A stretch of DNA of 58,431 nucleotides. Origin: Phycisphaerae bacterium. Its GTDB lineage: Bacteria; Planctomycetota; Phycisphaerae; Sedimentisphaerales; Anaerobacaceae. A program made the translations under genes and the position numbers. Positions 33,852-41,225 of the stretch are shown in pieces. The DNA is taken from assembly GCA_028714255.1 (NCBI GenBank), contig JAQTMR010000013.1, positions 1 through 58,431 of the forward strand, given 5' to 3'. Under the pieces are notes generated by a model. It had not been told where the DNA came from. It did no database searches and worked only from the letters and a program-made list of their open reading frames with translations. Position 1 is the first letter of the stretch; every line of letters starts with the position of its first letter.

Positions 33852-34883
33852 ATGGGCAAAAAAGCAGTAAAGCCTCGTCTTATAGCTTTCGAAGTTACTC
33901 GCCGATGTCAGTTTAGCTGCCGGCACTGCCGGGCAAATGCTGTCGCTTCTGTTGAAGAAGAGCTGACCACAAACCAGTGCAAAAAAATCCTCAAGTCCGT
34001 AGCGAAGTATAAGAAATGCGTTTTGATTTTGACCGGCGGGGAGCCGATGGAGCGGGAGGATATTTACGAGCTTATTCGGTACGGGCGAGAAATAGGCCTG
34101 CGAATGGTAATGGCGACGTGCGGTTATCTGATTAACGAAAAAACAATTCTCAAATTAAAAAAGGCGGGCATTATGGCCTTGTCGTTTTCAATAGACGGCA
34201 CAGGAGCCGATACCCACGATAAATTCAGGGGCACCGAAGGGGCCTTCGATTCGGCTGTTAACGCCGCCAAAATAGCTCGCGAAGCGCATGTTCGTTTTCA
34301 GATTAATACCACACTCAGCAAAATTAATATCAACGAGGTTATAGGCATAGCGGATTTGACCAGGGAACTCGGCGCTTATTGCTTTAATCCGTTTATTCTC
34401 GTTCCGACCGGCCGGGGGGAAGAAATCAAAGACGCCGTTCTCGACCCCGTAGAATACGAAGTGTTGTTGAACGAGCTGCTGCGGATAAAGCTGAAACAAA
34501 AAATTAAGGTAAGGGTTACGTGCGGGCCGCAGTTTGCACGAGTATGCAAACAGGCCAAGGCCAAGGGACTGATGGAAGAAGTCACCGGCTGTATGGGCGG
34601 CAGAGGATTTGGGTTTATAAGCTGCCGTGGGGACGTGCAGACCTGCGGATTTCTTGACGTCTCGGCGGGTAATCTAATCGAGAATAATTTCAACTTCGGC
34701 GAGATTTGGGAGAAGTCGAAATTCTTAAATGAGATTCGCAACGTATCAGACTACAAGGGCGACTGCGGCAATTGTGAATACGTCGGTATCTGCGGGGGGT
34801 GCAGGGCAAGGGCTTATGCAACCAGCGGAGATTATCTGGGGCAAGACCCCGTTTGTAATTACAAGCGGAGGGATAAGGCGTGA
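33852..34883 (+). CDS. ahbD: Radical SAM/SPASM protein, Fe-coproporphyrin III synthase-type heme synthase
   Basis: Oxidatively decarboxylates two propionates of Fe-coproporphyrin III to give heme, the last step of the siroheme route. About 343 residues. The radical SAM motif CQFSCRHC is near residue 20; the SAM-binding motif is LTGGEPMERED; the C-terminal SPASM-type cysteines are in CGNCEYVGICGGCRARAYAT and DPVC. The ending GGCRARAYATSGDYLGQDP is characteristic of AhbD. Its stop overlaps the ahbAB start (GTGA). A GTG at 33846 is an alternative start. Confidence 0.9.
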   Translation: MGKKAVKPRLIAFEVTRRCQFSCRHCRANAVASVEEELTTNQCKKILKSVAKYKKCVLILTGGEPMEREDIYELIRYGREIGLRMVMATCGYLINEKTILKLKKAGIMALSFSIDGTGADTHDKFRGTEGAFDSAVNAAKIAREAHVRFQINTTLSKININEVIGIADLTRELGAYCFNPFILVPTGRGEEIKDAVLDPVEYEVLLNELLRIKLKQKIKVRVTCGPQFARVCKQAKAKGLMEEVTGCMGGRGFGFISCRGDVQTCGFLDVSAGNLIENNFNFGEIWEKSKFLNEIRNVSDYKGDCGNCEYVGICGGCRARAYATSGDYLGQDPVCNYKRRDKA

Positions 34884-35857
34884 GCGTGCATTTGACAATG
34901 CTGCAGAAACAGTTGTGTAATGCACTTCAGGAGGGACTGCCGATTTGCCGTAAGCCTTATGCTGATTTGGCGCAGTTTTTAGATAGCGATGAGAAAAAAA
35001 TTTTAGAAGAAACCATGCGATTAAAAGAGGAGGGGATTATCCGACGGGTTTGTGCAATGATAAACAATCGTGCGCTGGGTACGGTAAGCACCTTGGTCGC
35101 AGCACATATTCCGCAAGAGTCTCTGCAGGAAGTCACTAAGACAATTAATAGTTTGGAAAATGTCTCCCATAATTATTTGAGGGAGCATTACTACAATTTA
35201 TGGTTCACGCTGCAAGCTGAATCGGCTGAACAAATTGAAGTTACGATATCGAATCTTTCGCAGCGTTTCGGAATTGATTTTTACAACCTGCCTGTCGAAC
35301 GCGTTTTCAAGCTTGATGTCCGCTTCGATGCCGAGAGCGAGGGACAACCGCTCGGCGATATCGAGCAGATTCCAAAAAGTGAAGCGGTGGAGCTAAATGA
35401 GGTCGAGAAACAAATCCTCTCGAAATTAGGAAATGAGCTGGAGGTGATTTCAGAACCCTTTAATTCTTTATGCAGCAAAGAGTTAAAAACAGAGGATGTT
35501 TTGCGGATTATACAGGAGCTGATTGATAAAGGAGTCATTCGGCGCATAGCAGCGATAGTGAACCACTACAAATTAGGATTCTCCGCCAATGTTCTGTTTT
35601 GCTGCAAGGTTTCACAAGACAGAATCGCCGCGGCAGGGCAGGCGATGGCACAGTTCGGGGCGGTAAGCCATTGCTACGAGAGGAAAACCGTCGAGGCCTG
35701 GCCTTATAATTTGTTCGCAATGATGCACGGCAAGAGCATGGGGGAGATTCAACATTTGATAAGCAAATTTACCGAGTCTGAAAGAATAGATTCGTTCGAA
35801 CTGCTGCCGACGGCAATGGAACTGAAAAAGCAGCCGGTCAAACACCGATTTTATTAG
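34880..35857 (+). CDS. ahbAB: Fused siroheme decarboxylase subunits AhbA-AhbB
   Basis: A 325-residue protein with two tandem Lrp/AsnC-like halves: residues 1 to about 165, with RVCAMINNRALGTVSTLVAA and HNYLREHYYNLWFTL, and about 170-325, with IAAIVNHYKLGFSANVLFC and HCYERKTVEAWPYNLFAMMH. Siroheme decarboxylase is usually a heterodimer of AhbA and AhbB; here both are in one chain. It decarboxylates siroheme to 12,18-didecarboxysiroheme, the substrate of AhbC at the window's left end. GTG start overlapping ahbD (GTGA). The winged-helix part might bind DNA or heme, but the context argues for the enzyme. Confidence 0.9.
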   Translation: MSVHLTMLQKQLCNALQEGLPICRKPYADLAQFLDSDEKKILEETMRLKEEGIIRRVCAMINNRALGTVSTLVAAHIPQESLQEVTKTINSLENVSHNYLREHYYNLWFTLQAESAEQIEVTISNLSQRFGIDFYNLPVERVFKLDVRFDAESEGQPLGDIEQIPKSEAVELNEVEKQILSKLGNELEVISEPFNSLCSKELKTEDVLRIIQELIDKGVIRRIAAIVNHYKLGFSANVLFCCKVSQDRIAAAGQAMAQFGAVSHCYERKTVEAWPYNLFAMMHGKSMGEIQHLISKFTESERIDSFELLPTAMELKKQPVKHRFY

Positions 35858-35861
35858 CATC

Positions 35862-35888
35862 TGGATTCCCGCTTGCGCGGGAATGACA
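35862..35888. repeat. REP-like hairpin, copy 4, between convergent genes
   Basis: TGGATTCCCGCTTGCGCGGG then AATGACA, with GCTTGC-type loop, lies 4 bases after ahbAB and 12 bases before the end of the convergent GTPase gene. It is followed by ATTTTTTGA, so it could end transcription in the plus direction. Confidence 0.7.
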
Positions 35889-35900
35889 ATTTTTTGAGGG

Positions 35901-36944
35901 TCAGACGTTAAATCTGAAATTAATAATGTCACCATCCTGAACGATGTAGGTTTTGCCTTCGATTCGGGTTTTGCCCGCGGCCTTGACGGCCTTTTCGTCG
36001 CCGAGTGTTTTTAAATCTTCGAAGCCGAAGGTTTCCGCGCGTATGAAGCCGCGTTTGATATCGGAATGAACCTTGCCGGCAGCATCGAGTGCGGAGATAC
36101 CCTGCTTTATAGGCCAGGCGCGGACCTCATCGGTGCCGACGGTGAGAAAGCTAATCAGGCCGAGTGAACTGTAACAGGCGCGGACAAATTTCGCGGCTGA
36201 AGATTCGGTTATACCCAAATCGGCCATAAACTGACGCCTGCTGTCGGCATCAAGCTGCGACAGCTCGTATTCAAGTTTTGCGCAGACGGAAACCGTCATA
36301 GATGGGTCGATACGGCCGGCGAAATCGAATTTCCTGTCCTGCTGGTCTTCGCCGACGTTTATCGCCACTACCATCGGCTTCAAGGTCAGGAAGCCAAGGG
36401 GTTTTACTATTTCAAGCTCGGCGTCGTTTTCGATTGCGGAACGGATTGGCTTTTCCTGCTCGATAGCGGCCTGGAGCTTTTTCTGAAGTTCAAATTCGGC
36501 TTTATAGATGGGCAGGGGTTTGCCGGGTTTATTAAGTTGTTTTTCGAGATTTTCAATCCGCGTAGTTACAAGGGCCAAATCGGCGAGCAGCAATTCGGTG
36601 CTGAGGTCGGCCAGGTCCTTCACAGGGTCTGCGGAATCTTCGAATGCGCCGATAACGAGCGCGAGCATATCGACGGTCCTGACCTGGTCGATGAGTCGTC
36701 TGGCGGCGGCCCGGCCGTGCTCGTCGGCGAAATTAAGGCCGGGGACATCGAGACAGTCAATTGTCGCATATACTGTTTTTTCGGGCTTATAGAGTTTGGT
36801 GAGCCAGTCGATTCTGTCATCGGGAACGGAGACGATAGCTTCTTCAATCCTGGTCGAGCCAACCTGCGGAACTGCCTTGCCGCTTAGCCCGGCCAAAATA
36901 GTGCTTTTGCCGGATTGCAATAAACCCAGTAGTGCAATTTTCAA
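35901..36944 (-). CDS. YchF/OLA1-like P-loop NTPase with C-terminal TGS domain
   Basis: A 347-residue protein. The Walker A motif is GLLQSGKST rather than the usual GLPNVGKST. The switch II region is DVPGLNFADEHGRAAARRLI. The nucleotide-specificity motif is NVGE, the NxxE form that lets YchF/OLA1 prefer ATP. A helical insertion (about residues 125-185) and a C-terminal TGS domain (AETFGFEDLKTLGDEKAVKA to IVQDGDIINFRFNV) complete the family layout. YchF proteins associate with ribosomes. The sequence departs from classical ychF at the P-loop, so it may be a paralogue. Confidence 0.82.
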   Translation of the reverse strand: MKIALLGLLQSGKSTILAGLSGKAVPQVGSTRIEEAIVSVPDDRIDWLTKLYKPEKTVYATIDCLDVPGLNFADEHGRAAARRLIDQVRTVDMLALVIGAFEDSADPVKDLADLSTELLLADLALVTTRIENLEKQLNKPGKPLPIYKAEFELQKKLQAAIEQEKPIRSAIENDAELEIVKPLGFLTLKPMVVAINVGEDQQDRKFDFAGRIDPSMTVSVCAKLEYELSQLDADSRRQFMADLGITESSAAKFVRACYSSLGLISFLTVGTDEVRAWPIKQGISALDAAGKVHSDIKRGFIRAETFGFEDLKTLGDEKAVKAAGKTRIEGKTYIVQDGDIINFRFNV

Positions 36945-36979
36945 GTATTCAACTCCTTCCCGCTGTTGGCGGGCAAGCC

Positions 36980-37537
36980 TTATAACTTATAAATAGTATT
37001 TCCGTGAGAGTCATACGCAACGACAGCAGGAAAATCAACCACCTGCAATTTTCTTATAGCCTCGGTGCCCAAATCCTCGTAAGCGATTACCTCCGCGGAG
37101 AGGATATGTTTGCTAAGCAATGCCCCTGCACCTCCGATAGCGGAAAGATGAACGGCCCCGTATTTTTTCAGCGTGTCTCGAACCTCATCGCTGCGATAGC
37201 CTTTTCCAATCATTGCTTTGAGACCTTTTGCGATTAGCTTCGGGCTGAAGTTATCCATTCTCGCCGAGGTAGTTGGGCCGGCAGAACCGATTACTCTTCC
37301 GGGGCGCGGGGGAGTGGGGCCGACGAAATAAATAACCGCTCCTTCAAGCTCGAAGGGGAGTTTCTGTCCGGCATCTCCCGTAAGGGATGCCTTCCGGCAT
37401 ATCGCTTCACATAATCTCTTATGGGCCATATCACGGGCGGTATAGATTACCCCGGTGATGAGAACCTCATCGCCAGCTTTCAGCGAACGCACTATAGAAT
37501 CGGCCAGAGGCGGCTGTAATTTTTTTGTTTGCCCCAT
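36980..37537 (-). CDS. Class I fumarate hydratase, beta (C-terminal) subunit
   Basis: A 185-residue protein matching the C-terminal domain of iron-sulfur fumarase/tartrate dehydratase (VLITGVIYTARDMAHKRL, YFVGPTPPRPGRVIGSAGPT, GKGYRSDEVRDTLKKYGAVH, VVDFPAVVAYDSHGN). It needs an alpha subunit carrying the 4Fe-4S cluster; no alpha gene is adjacent, so it must be elsewhere. Fumarate/malate interconversion in the cytoplasm is the likely role, though the related tartrate dehydratase TtdB cannot be excluded. Confidence 0.88.
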   Translation of the reverse strand: MGQTKKLQPPLADSIVRSLKAGDEVLITGVIYTARDMAHKRLCEAICRKASLTGDAGQKLPFELEGAVIYFVGPTPPRPGRVIGSAGPTTSARMDNFSPKLIAKGLKAMIGKGYRSDEVRDTLKKYGAVHLSAIGGAGALLSKHILSAEVIAYEDLGTEAIRKLQVVDFPAVVAYDSHGNTIYKL

Positions 37538-37653
37538 ATCTTTCCTTTATTTTCAGATAATATAGGGAGTTTACAATATATCAGCGTTTTTTGCTAATTT
37601 AAAAGATTAGAATTTGCTTTGAATTGTGCCAAGCGCGGATACAATTTATTGTC

Positions 37654-38295
37654 ATGGCCAAATATCCCATATTTCTCGAATTAGGAAATCGTCGTGCGGT
37701 CGTAGTAGGCGGCGGGGCGGTAGCCATGCGAAAGGCCCAGACGCTGCTGGCTGCGGGGGCCAGGCTGGTGGTGGTATCCAAGGATGTCGATGACGCGCTA
37801 TCAGCGCTTTGCCAGGGCGGAAATGCCGAGATAATAAAGGCAGGATATTCCAAAAGTTATATCGCCGAAGCGGTGTTAGTGATAGCGGCAACGAGTGATG
37901 AGCAACTCAACAAACAAATCTATAAGGATTGTCAGGAACTGGAGATTCTATGCAACGTTGTTGACTCGCCGGAGCTTTGTGATTTTACCGTACCTGCTGT
38001 CGTGAAGCGAGGCGACCTGCAAATAGCCATCGGCACCGAAGGGCATTGTCCCGCCTACGCAGGCCATTTACGAAAGAAATTAGAGCAGAGCATAACCCTC
38101 CAACACGGCGAATTTTTAGCTGAACTGGAAGACCTGCGCAAACGCATCATTGAAAATGTTCCGGACCAAACGCAGCGCAAGGTCTTGTTAGGCAAACTGG
38201 TCGATGACGAGTCGTTCGAATATTTTATCGAAAACGGCCCGGCTAAATGGCAGGAGTATGCCGACAGAATCATCGCAAAGGAAAGTAAAGGCTAA
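37654..38295 (+). CDS. sirC: Precorrin-2 dehydrogenase (siroheme synthase N-terminal type)
   Basis: About 213 residues. The N-terminal Rossmann domain has RAVVVGGGAVAMRKAQTLLA. The active-site region GTEGHCPAYAGHLRKKLE corresponds to the loop of CysG/Met8p/SirC. It oxidises precorrin-2, the CobA product, to sirohydrochlorin with NAD+, and some members also insert iron. It links the cobA-hemD gene at 2.4 kb with ahbAB at 34.9 kb. The ATG at 37654 is favoured over an upstream TTG at 37624, as it matches family N-termini (MAKYPIFLEL). Confidence 0.92.
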   Translation: MAKYPIFLELGNRRAVVVGGGAVAMRKAQTLLAAGARLVVVSKDVDDALSALCQGGNAEIIKAGYSKSYIAEAVLVIAATSDEQLNKQIYKDCQELEILCNVVDSPELCDFTVPAVVKRGDLQIAIGTEGHCPAYAGHLRKKLEQSITLQHGEFLAELEDLRKRIIENVPDQTQRKVLLGKLVDDESFEYFIENGPAKWQEYADRIIAKESKG

Positions 38296-38318
38296 AAACC
38301 GGCTGTCAGAAAGATGTT

Positions 38319-38648
38319 TCAGGCCTGTATCTTGTCGATTGTTATCTGCAGGGACTTTTGGCGATGGCCGATGCGCCTTCTGGTATTTTTGCGTCTGGTA
38401 AAGTACATCGGATAGAGTTTTTCGCCCTTAACAACAGCTTCGGCAGCGGTGGTCTTGAATGAGGCGATAACCTTCGCATTTTTCACCAGTGGGGCACCGA
38501 TTTTGACTTTTTTGTCATCGCATACAAACAAAACCTTATCCAACTCGATGGTCCCGGCATCGGGTGAGACTTCTGTCAATTCGATATTTAGACAATCGCC
38601 TTCGGCGACTTTATACTGTTTTCCGCCTTGTTCAATAACCGCGTACAT
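38319..38648 (-). CDS. rplU: 50S ribosomal protein L21
   Basis: A 109-residue protein, MYAVIEQGGKQYKVAEGD at the start and MYFTRRKNTRRRIGHRQKSL near the end, both diagnostic of bL21. The ribosome binding site CAGGAG precedes the ATG. rpmA (L27), its usual downstream partner, is not present: the gene converges directly on sirC. Confidence 0.96.
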   Translation of the reverse strand: MYAVIEQGGKQYKVAEGDCLNIELTEVSPDAGTIELDKVLFVCDDKKVKIGAPLVKNAKVIASFKTTAAEAVVKGEKLYPMYFTRRKNTRRRIGHRQKSLQITIDKIQA

Positions 38649-38695
38649 TCTAAAAGCTCCTGAAGTTTAGATTTCAAAATATGGATAATCGTGGT

Positions 38696-38724
38696 ATTTT
38701 ATGTGTTCTTGTCTTTTTTGTAAA
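38696..38724 (-). promoter_or_regulatory. Predicted promoter of rplU
   Basis: On the minus strand TTTACA (38719-38724), a 17-base spacer and TAAAAT (38696-38701), about 48 bases upstream of the rplU start. Reasonable sigma-70 match; no L21 leader structure was recognised. Confidence 0.5.
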
Positions 38725-38792
38725 GCAAATTATCGGTTATTTTTGTATCCTATTATCCGTCTAAATCGACAAGATGACTTTTGGAGTATTAT

Positions 38793-39626
38793 ATGCAAAT
38801 AGCCATGATAGGCGATAGAATCGTGCCTCTGGCCGAGCTGGAGCCGATTTACAACGACCGCGGAACCTACTTCGGCGACGGGGTTTATGAAGTATTACGA
38901 AGCTATAACGGCAAAATATTCGCTCTGGAAGAACATTTGCAGAGATTCGCGAGGAGCCTTTCTGAAATAGAAATAACCGGTATAGACATCGAGCAGGTCC
39001 GTTGGCGGGTTAAAAAGGGCTTTGACGCTACGAGGATTGCCAATGCGAGGATATATTTTCATGTTACCCGCGGTTCGGCTCCACGAAACCATACATGGAA
39101 GGCGGACATAAGGCCCAATTTCTTCCTGACTATTACGGAATTAGCCGACAGCAGTGAAGAAAAGAGCAGGGGAATAGCGGTATCGACCCATCCCGACTGG
39201 CGATGGAAAAGATGCGATATAAAATCGCTGAATCTGCTGCCGAACATTCTCGCCCGCCAGGACGCGGAGAAAAAAGGCTGTTCCGAGGCGATATTCGTCG
39301 ATGATGCGGGCCTGATAACCGAAGGGGCAGGCTCGGCGTTTTTTGCTATCATCGAGGGCAAGCTGCAAACAACTCCGTTGAAAGCGAATATTCTGCCTTC
39401 AGTTACCCGTAAATTCGTAATCGAGGCGAGCAGGAACATCAGCCTGGAAGTAGTTGAAAAATCATTGACGCCTAAACAGGCTGCGGACGCAGAGGAACTT
39501 TTTATAGCAGTAACGACTAAAGATATTATTCCCGTGGTAAAATTCGACTGCAAGGTTATCGGGGACGGCAAACCCGGCAAATATACAAATTTGCTTATGC
39601 AGGAGTTTCGTTCGTTTATTTTATAA
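38793..39626 (+). CDS. Class IV PLP-dependent aminotransferase (D-amino acid / branched-chain aminotransferase-like)
   Basis: About 277 residues. The N-terminus has IYNDRGTYFGDGVYEVLRSY, as in D-alanine and branched-chain aminotransferases. The PLP lysine is in KRCDIKSLNLLPNILARQDA, and EAIFVDDAGLITEGAGSAFF with the following cofactor-binding residues is intact. By overall form it is closest to D-amino acid aminotransferase (dat), which would supply D-alanine or D-glutamate for peptidoglycan, but substrate choice is not certain. Start at 38793, after TTTTGGAG. Confidence 0.88.
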   Translation: MQIAMIGDRIVPLAELEPIYNDRGTYFGDGVYEVLRSYNGKIFALEEHLQRFARSLSEIEITGIDIEQVRWRVKKGFDATRIANARIYFHVTRGSAPRNHTWKADIRPNFFLTITELADSSEEKSRGIAVSTHPDWRWKRCDIKSLNLLPNILARQDAEKKGCSEAIFVDDAGLITEGAGSAFFAIIEGKLQTTPLKANILPSVTRKFVIEASRNISLEVVEKSLTPKQAADAEELFIAVTTKDIIPVVKFDCKVIGDGKPGKYTNLLMQEFRSFIL

Positions 39627-39687
39627 GCTGCATCTTTTTTGTTCTTAATTGACAGTTTTCTGCGAAAAGATTATCCTGTTAGTTGTT

Positions 39688-39761
39688 GCGCCCGTAGCTC
39701 AATTGGATAGAGTGTTGGGCTTCGAACCCAAAGGTTACAGGTCCGAGTCCTGTCGGGCGCA
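39688..39761 (+). tRNA. tRNA-Arg (anticodon TCG)
   Basis: A 74-base cloverleaf: acceptor stem GCGCCCG/CGGGCGC with discriminator A, anticodon stem TTGGG/CCCAA around the loop CTTCGAA (anticodon TCG, reading CGA), and T arm ACAGG-TCCGAGT-CCTGT. The CCA end is not encoded. It lies in the 1-kb gap between the aminotransferase and the 193-residue unknown gene. Confidence 0.95.
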
Positions 39762-39823
39762 TTGATTATAGATTTACGGATTGCGAATCTTCTTTTTACC
39801 CGCCCAAGACGGATAAAGCTGAA

Positions 39824-39899
39824 AATCGGGGCGACAGGATACGCAGTATGGCTGAGCCACTCGAACCTGCGACCCGCCCCAAGGGCTGCGCTAGCCAAA
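39824..39899 (-). pseudogene. Degenerate tRNA-Pro copy with 20-base insertion, D-loop to 3' end only
   Basis: Read on the minus strand, TTTGGCTAGCGC matches the D-loop of the tRNA-Pro at 40173-40247, and TCGCAGGTTCGAG and TCCTGTCGCCCCGATT match its T arm and 3' end. The 5' acceptor strand is missing because the GIY-YIG stop codon stands there. The anticodon arm is replaced by an 11-base hairpin (GCCC-TTG-GGGC), and 20 bases (39840-39859) split the T loop. It cannot act as a tRNA. It shares the altered anticodon arm with the tandem copies at 40248-40574. Confidence 0.8.
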
Positions 39900-40169
39900 T
39901 CATACTATATCGGTCAAAGGTTTGTCGCCGGCAAGTCTTTTCTTCTCAGAGGCGCCGGCATGTGACTTGAGAAAAAGCTCACGTCTGACAGCTTGGGTAC
40001 GGCTTGAATATACTTCAAAATGGACTAAGTCCCACGGACCTCGTGCAGAAGTATATGTCTTTTTCCCGGGACTATTATGTTGGCATATTCGACGAGCCAG
40101 ATTATTGGTATGACCAATATAAAGGCTTTCGCCTTTACATGAACGCAGAATATAAACATAAAACTGCAT
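39900..40169 (-). CDS. GIY-YIG endonuclease-domain protein directly after tRNA-Pro
   Basis: An 89-residue single-domain protein of the small GIY-YIG (UPF0213/YhbQ-like) group: FYVYILRSCKGESLYIGHTN at the N-terminus, the arginine in NLARRICQHN, and the candidate catalytic glutamate in RRELFLKSHAG. The chosen ATG (40167-40169) is only 3 bases past the tRNA-Pro discriminator base and has no ribosome binding site. The frame is open further upstream, but there it only translates the tRNA (GSQVRVLSPR), so that part is not protein. The stop codon abuts the degenerate tRNA copy at 39824-39899. The gene is thus bracketed by tRNA-Pro sequences in direct orientation. Confidence 0.85.
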   Translation of the reverse strand: MQFYVYILRSCKGESLYIGHTNNLARRICQHNSPGKKTYTSARGPWDLVHFEVYSSRTQAVRRELFLKSHAGASEKKRLAGDKPLTDIV

Positions 40170-40172
40170 CAA

Positions 40173-40247
40173 TCGGGGCGACAGGACTCGAACCTGCGAC
40201 CCCTTGCACCCCATGCAAGTGCGCTAGCCAAACTGCGCCACGCCCCG
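40173..40247 (-). tRNA. tRNA-Pro (anticodon GGG)
   Basis: A 75-base cloverleaf on the minus strand: acceptor stem CGGGGCG/CGCCCCG with discriminator A, anticodon stem CTTGC/GCAAG around the loop ATGGGGT (anticodon GGG), T arm GCAGG-TTCGAGT-CCTGT. CCA is not encoded. It is the only intact member of a cluster of related sequences, followed at once by the GIY-YIG gene and preceded by three tandem degenerate copies. Confidence 0.95.
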
Positions 40248-40574
40248 AAATTATTTCAATTTCACAACAACTATAAAGCGGGCTTCAGCCAAGGTGGAAT
40301 CCTTGAGCCTGCGACCCGCCCCAGGGGCTGCGCTAGCCAAACTGCGCCACGCCCCGAAATTATTTCAATTTCACGACAACTATAAAGCGGGCTTCAGCCA
40401 AGGTGGAATCCTTGAACCTGCGACCCGCCCCAAGGGCTGCGCTAGCCAAACTGCGCCACGCCCCGAAATTATTTCAATTTCACGACAACTATAAACCGGG
40501 CTTCAGCCAAGGTGGAATCCTTGAACCTGCGACCCGCCCCAAGGGCTGCGCTAGCCAAACTGCGCCACGCCCCG
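40248..40574 (-). repeat. Three tandem 109-bp units, each with a degenerate tRNA-Pro
   Basis: CGCCCCG at 40241, 40350, 40459 and 40568 recurs at exactly 109 bases, giving three nearly identical units (327 bases). On the minus strand each unit has the tRNA-Pro 5' acceptor strand, D arm and TCGCAGGTTC of the T arm, but the anticodon arm is reduced to the hairpin GCCC-(T/C)TG-GGGC. The T arm then runs into a different inverted repeat (AAGG-ATTCCA-CCTT). The rest, TTATAGTTGTCGTGAAATTG and following, is unrelated to tRNA. None can decode. Differences among the units are few, so the array is recent or homogenised. Confidence 0.88.
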
Positions 40575-40643
40575 TATAAACACTGCTATTTTAACACAAA
40601 TAGAGGGATTTTCAAATATATAACTGAAAATATCCTTAGGTGT

Positions 40644-41225
40644 TTACCGCTGTACTGCCAGTCTCACGCCGGCTAACAACTCCTGGCCGGTGCGGTTTTG
40701 GTATTCGGACTGGCCGAATAGTTGGTGCCTGTCTAAAATCTCCGGCTTGGAATCATAATATCTTTGCACCGCTTCGAGGCCGCCTTCAGCAGCGCCATCT
40801 GTTTTGTAATCGCCATCTAAAAGCCAGGCACTTATTTGCCCATCGTATTCAGCAGGATAAATCAGGGCGGTGACAAGTTTTTCCTCGGAGTATTTAGCTA
40901 AATGTACTTTGGCTCGGCAGGGGGGAGCAGCCTTAACAGCTAAATTAACAAGGCCTTTGAAATCCCGTTTGGCGGTTTCGAGTTTGTTTGCATAAAAGAA
41001 CATCCCGGCCTCGAGCTGAAAAATCTCCGCCGGCACACCTTTTAGCTCAAGCTTGCCATCGGGATATGCCCTGTGTATTTTGTAGGCCTTGCAATCTTTG
41101 TATTTTTCACTTTCGAAAAGCTCAGCGACTTCCTCGGCGGTAAAACCAACGCCGGAGTGGTCACCGAAGTCGAAGACATACAGGCCTACATATTTTTCAC
41201 TATTTTTAAGTTCCGGCAGCTTCAT
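40644..41225 (-). CDS. Conserved-looking protein of unknown function
   Basis: A 193-residue soluble protein, no signal peptide or membrane segment. It begins MKLPELKNSEKYVGLYVFDF. Two halves show alternating strands and helices (FTAEEVAELFESEKYKDCKA, then PAEYDGQISAWLLDGDY). I do not recognise it. Its start overlaps the tyrS stop by 4 bases, so it is translated with tyrosyl-tRNA synthetase, and its codon use looks like its neighbours'. Confidence 0.7.
   Translation of the reverse strand: MKLPELKNSEKYVGLYVFDFGDHSGVGFTAEEVAELFESEKYKDCKAYKIHRAYPDGKLELKGVPAEIFQLEAGMFFYANKLETAKRDFKGLVNLAVKAAPPCRAKVHLAKYSEEKLVTALIYPAEYDGQISAWLLDGDYKTDGAAEGGLEAVQRYYDSKPEILDRHQLFGQSEYQNRTGQELLAGVRLAVQR

Noticed and set aside
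34880-35857. Lrp/AsnC-family transcription regulator
   Set aside because: Fold similarity is real, but the overlap with ahbD, the two-half layout and the decarboxylase-type HCYERKTVEAWPYN motif favour siroheme decarboxylase.
40170-40214. N-terminal extension of the GIY-YIG protein (GSQVRVLSPR region)
   Set aside because: These codons are the 3' half of the tRNA-Pro gene read through; the protein domain starts at the ATG at 40167-40169.
40294-40494. 66-residue frame across the tandem array
   Set aside because: It translates the 109-bp repeat, so the peptide is itself repetitive; no start signal.
40248-40574. CRISPR array
   Set aside because: The period is 109 bases with the whole unit repeated and no variable spacers; the repeated part is tRNA-derived.
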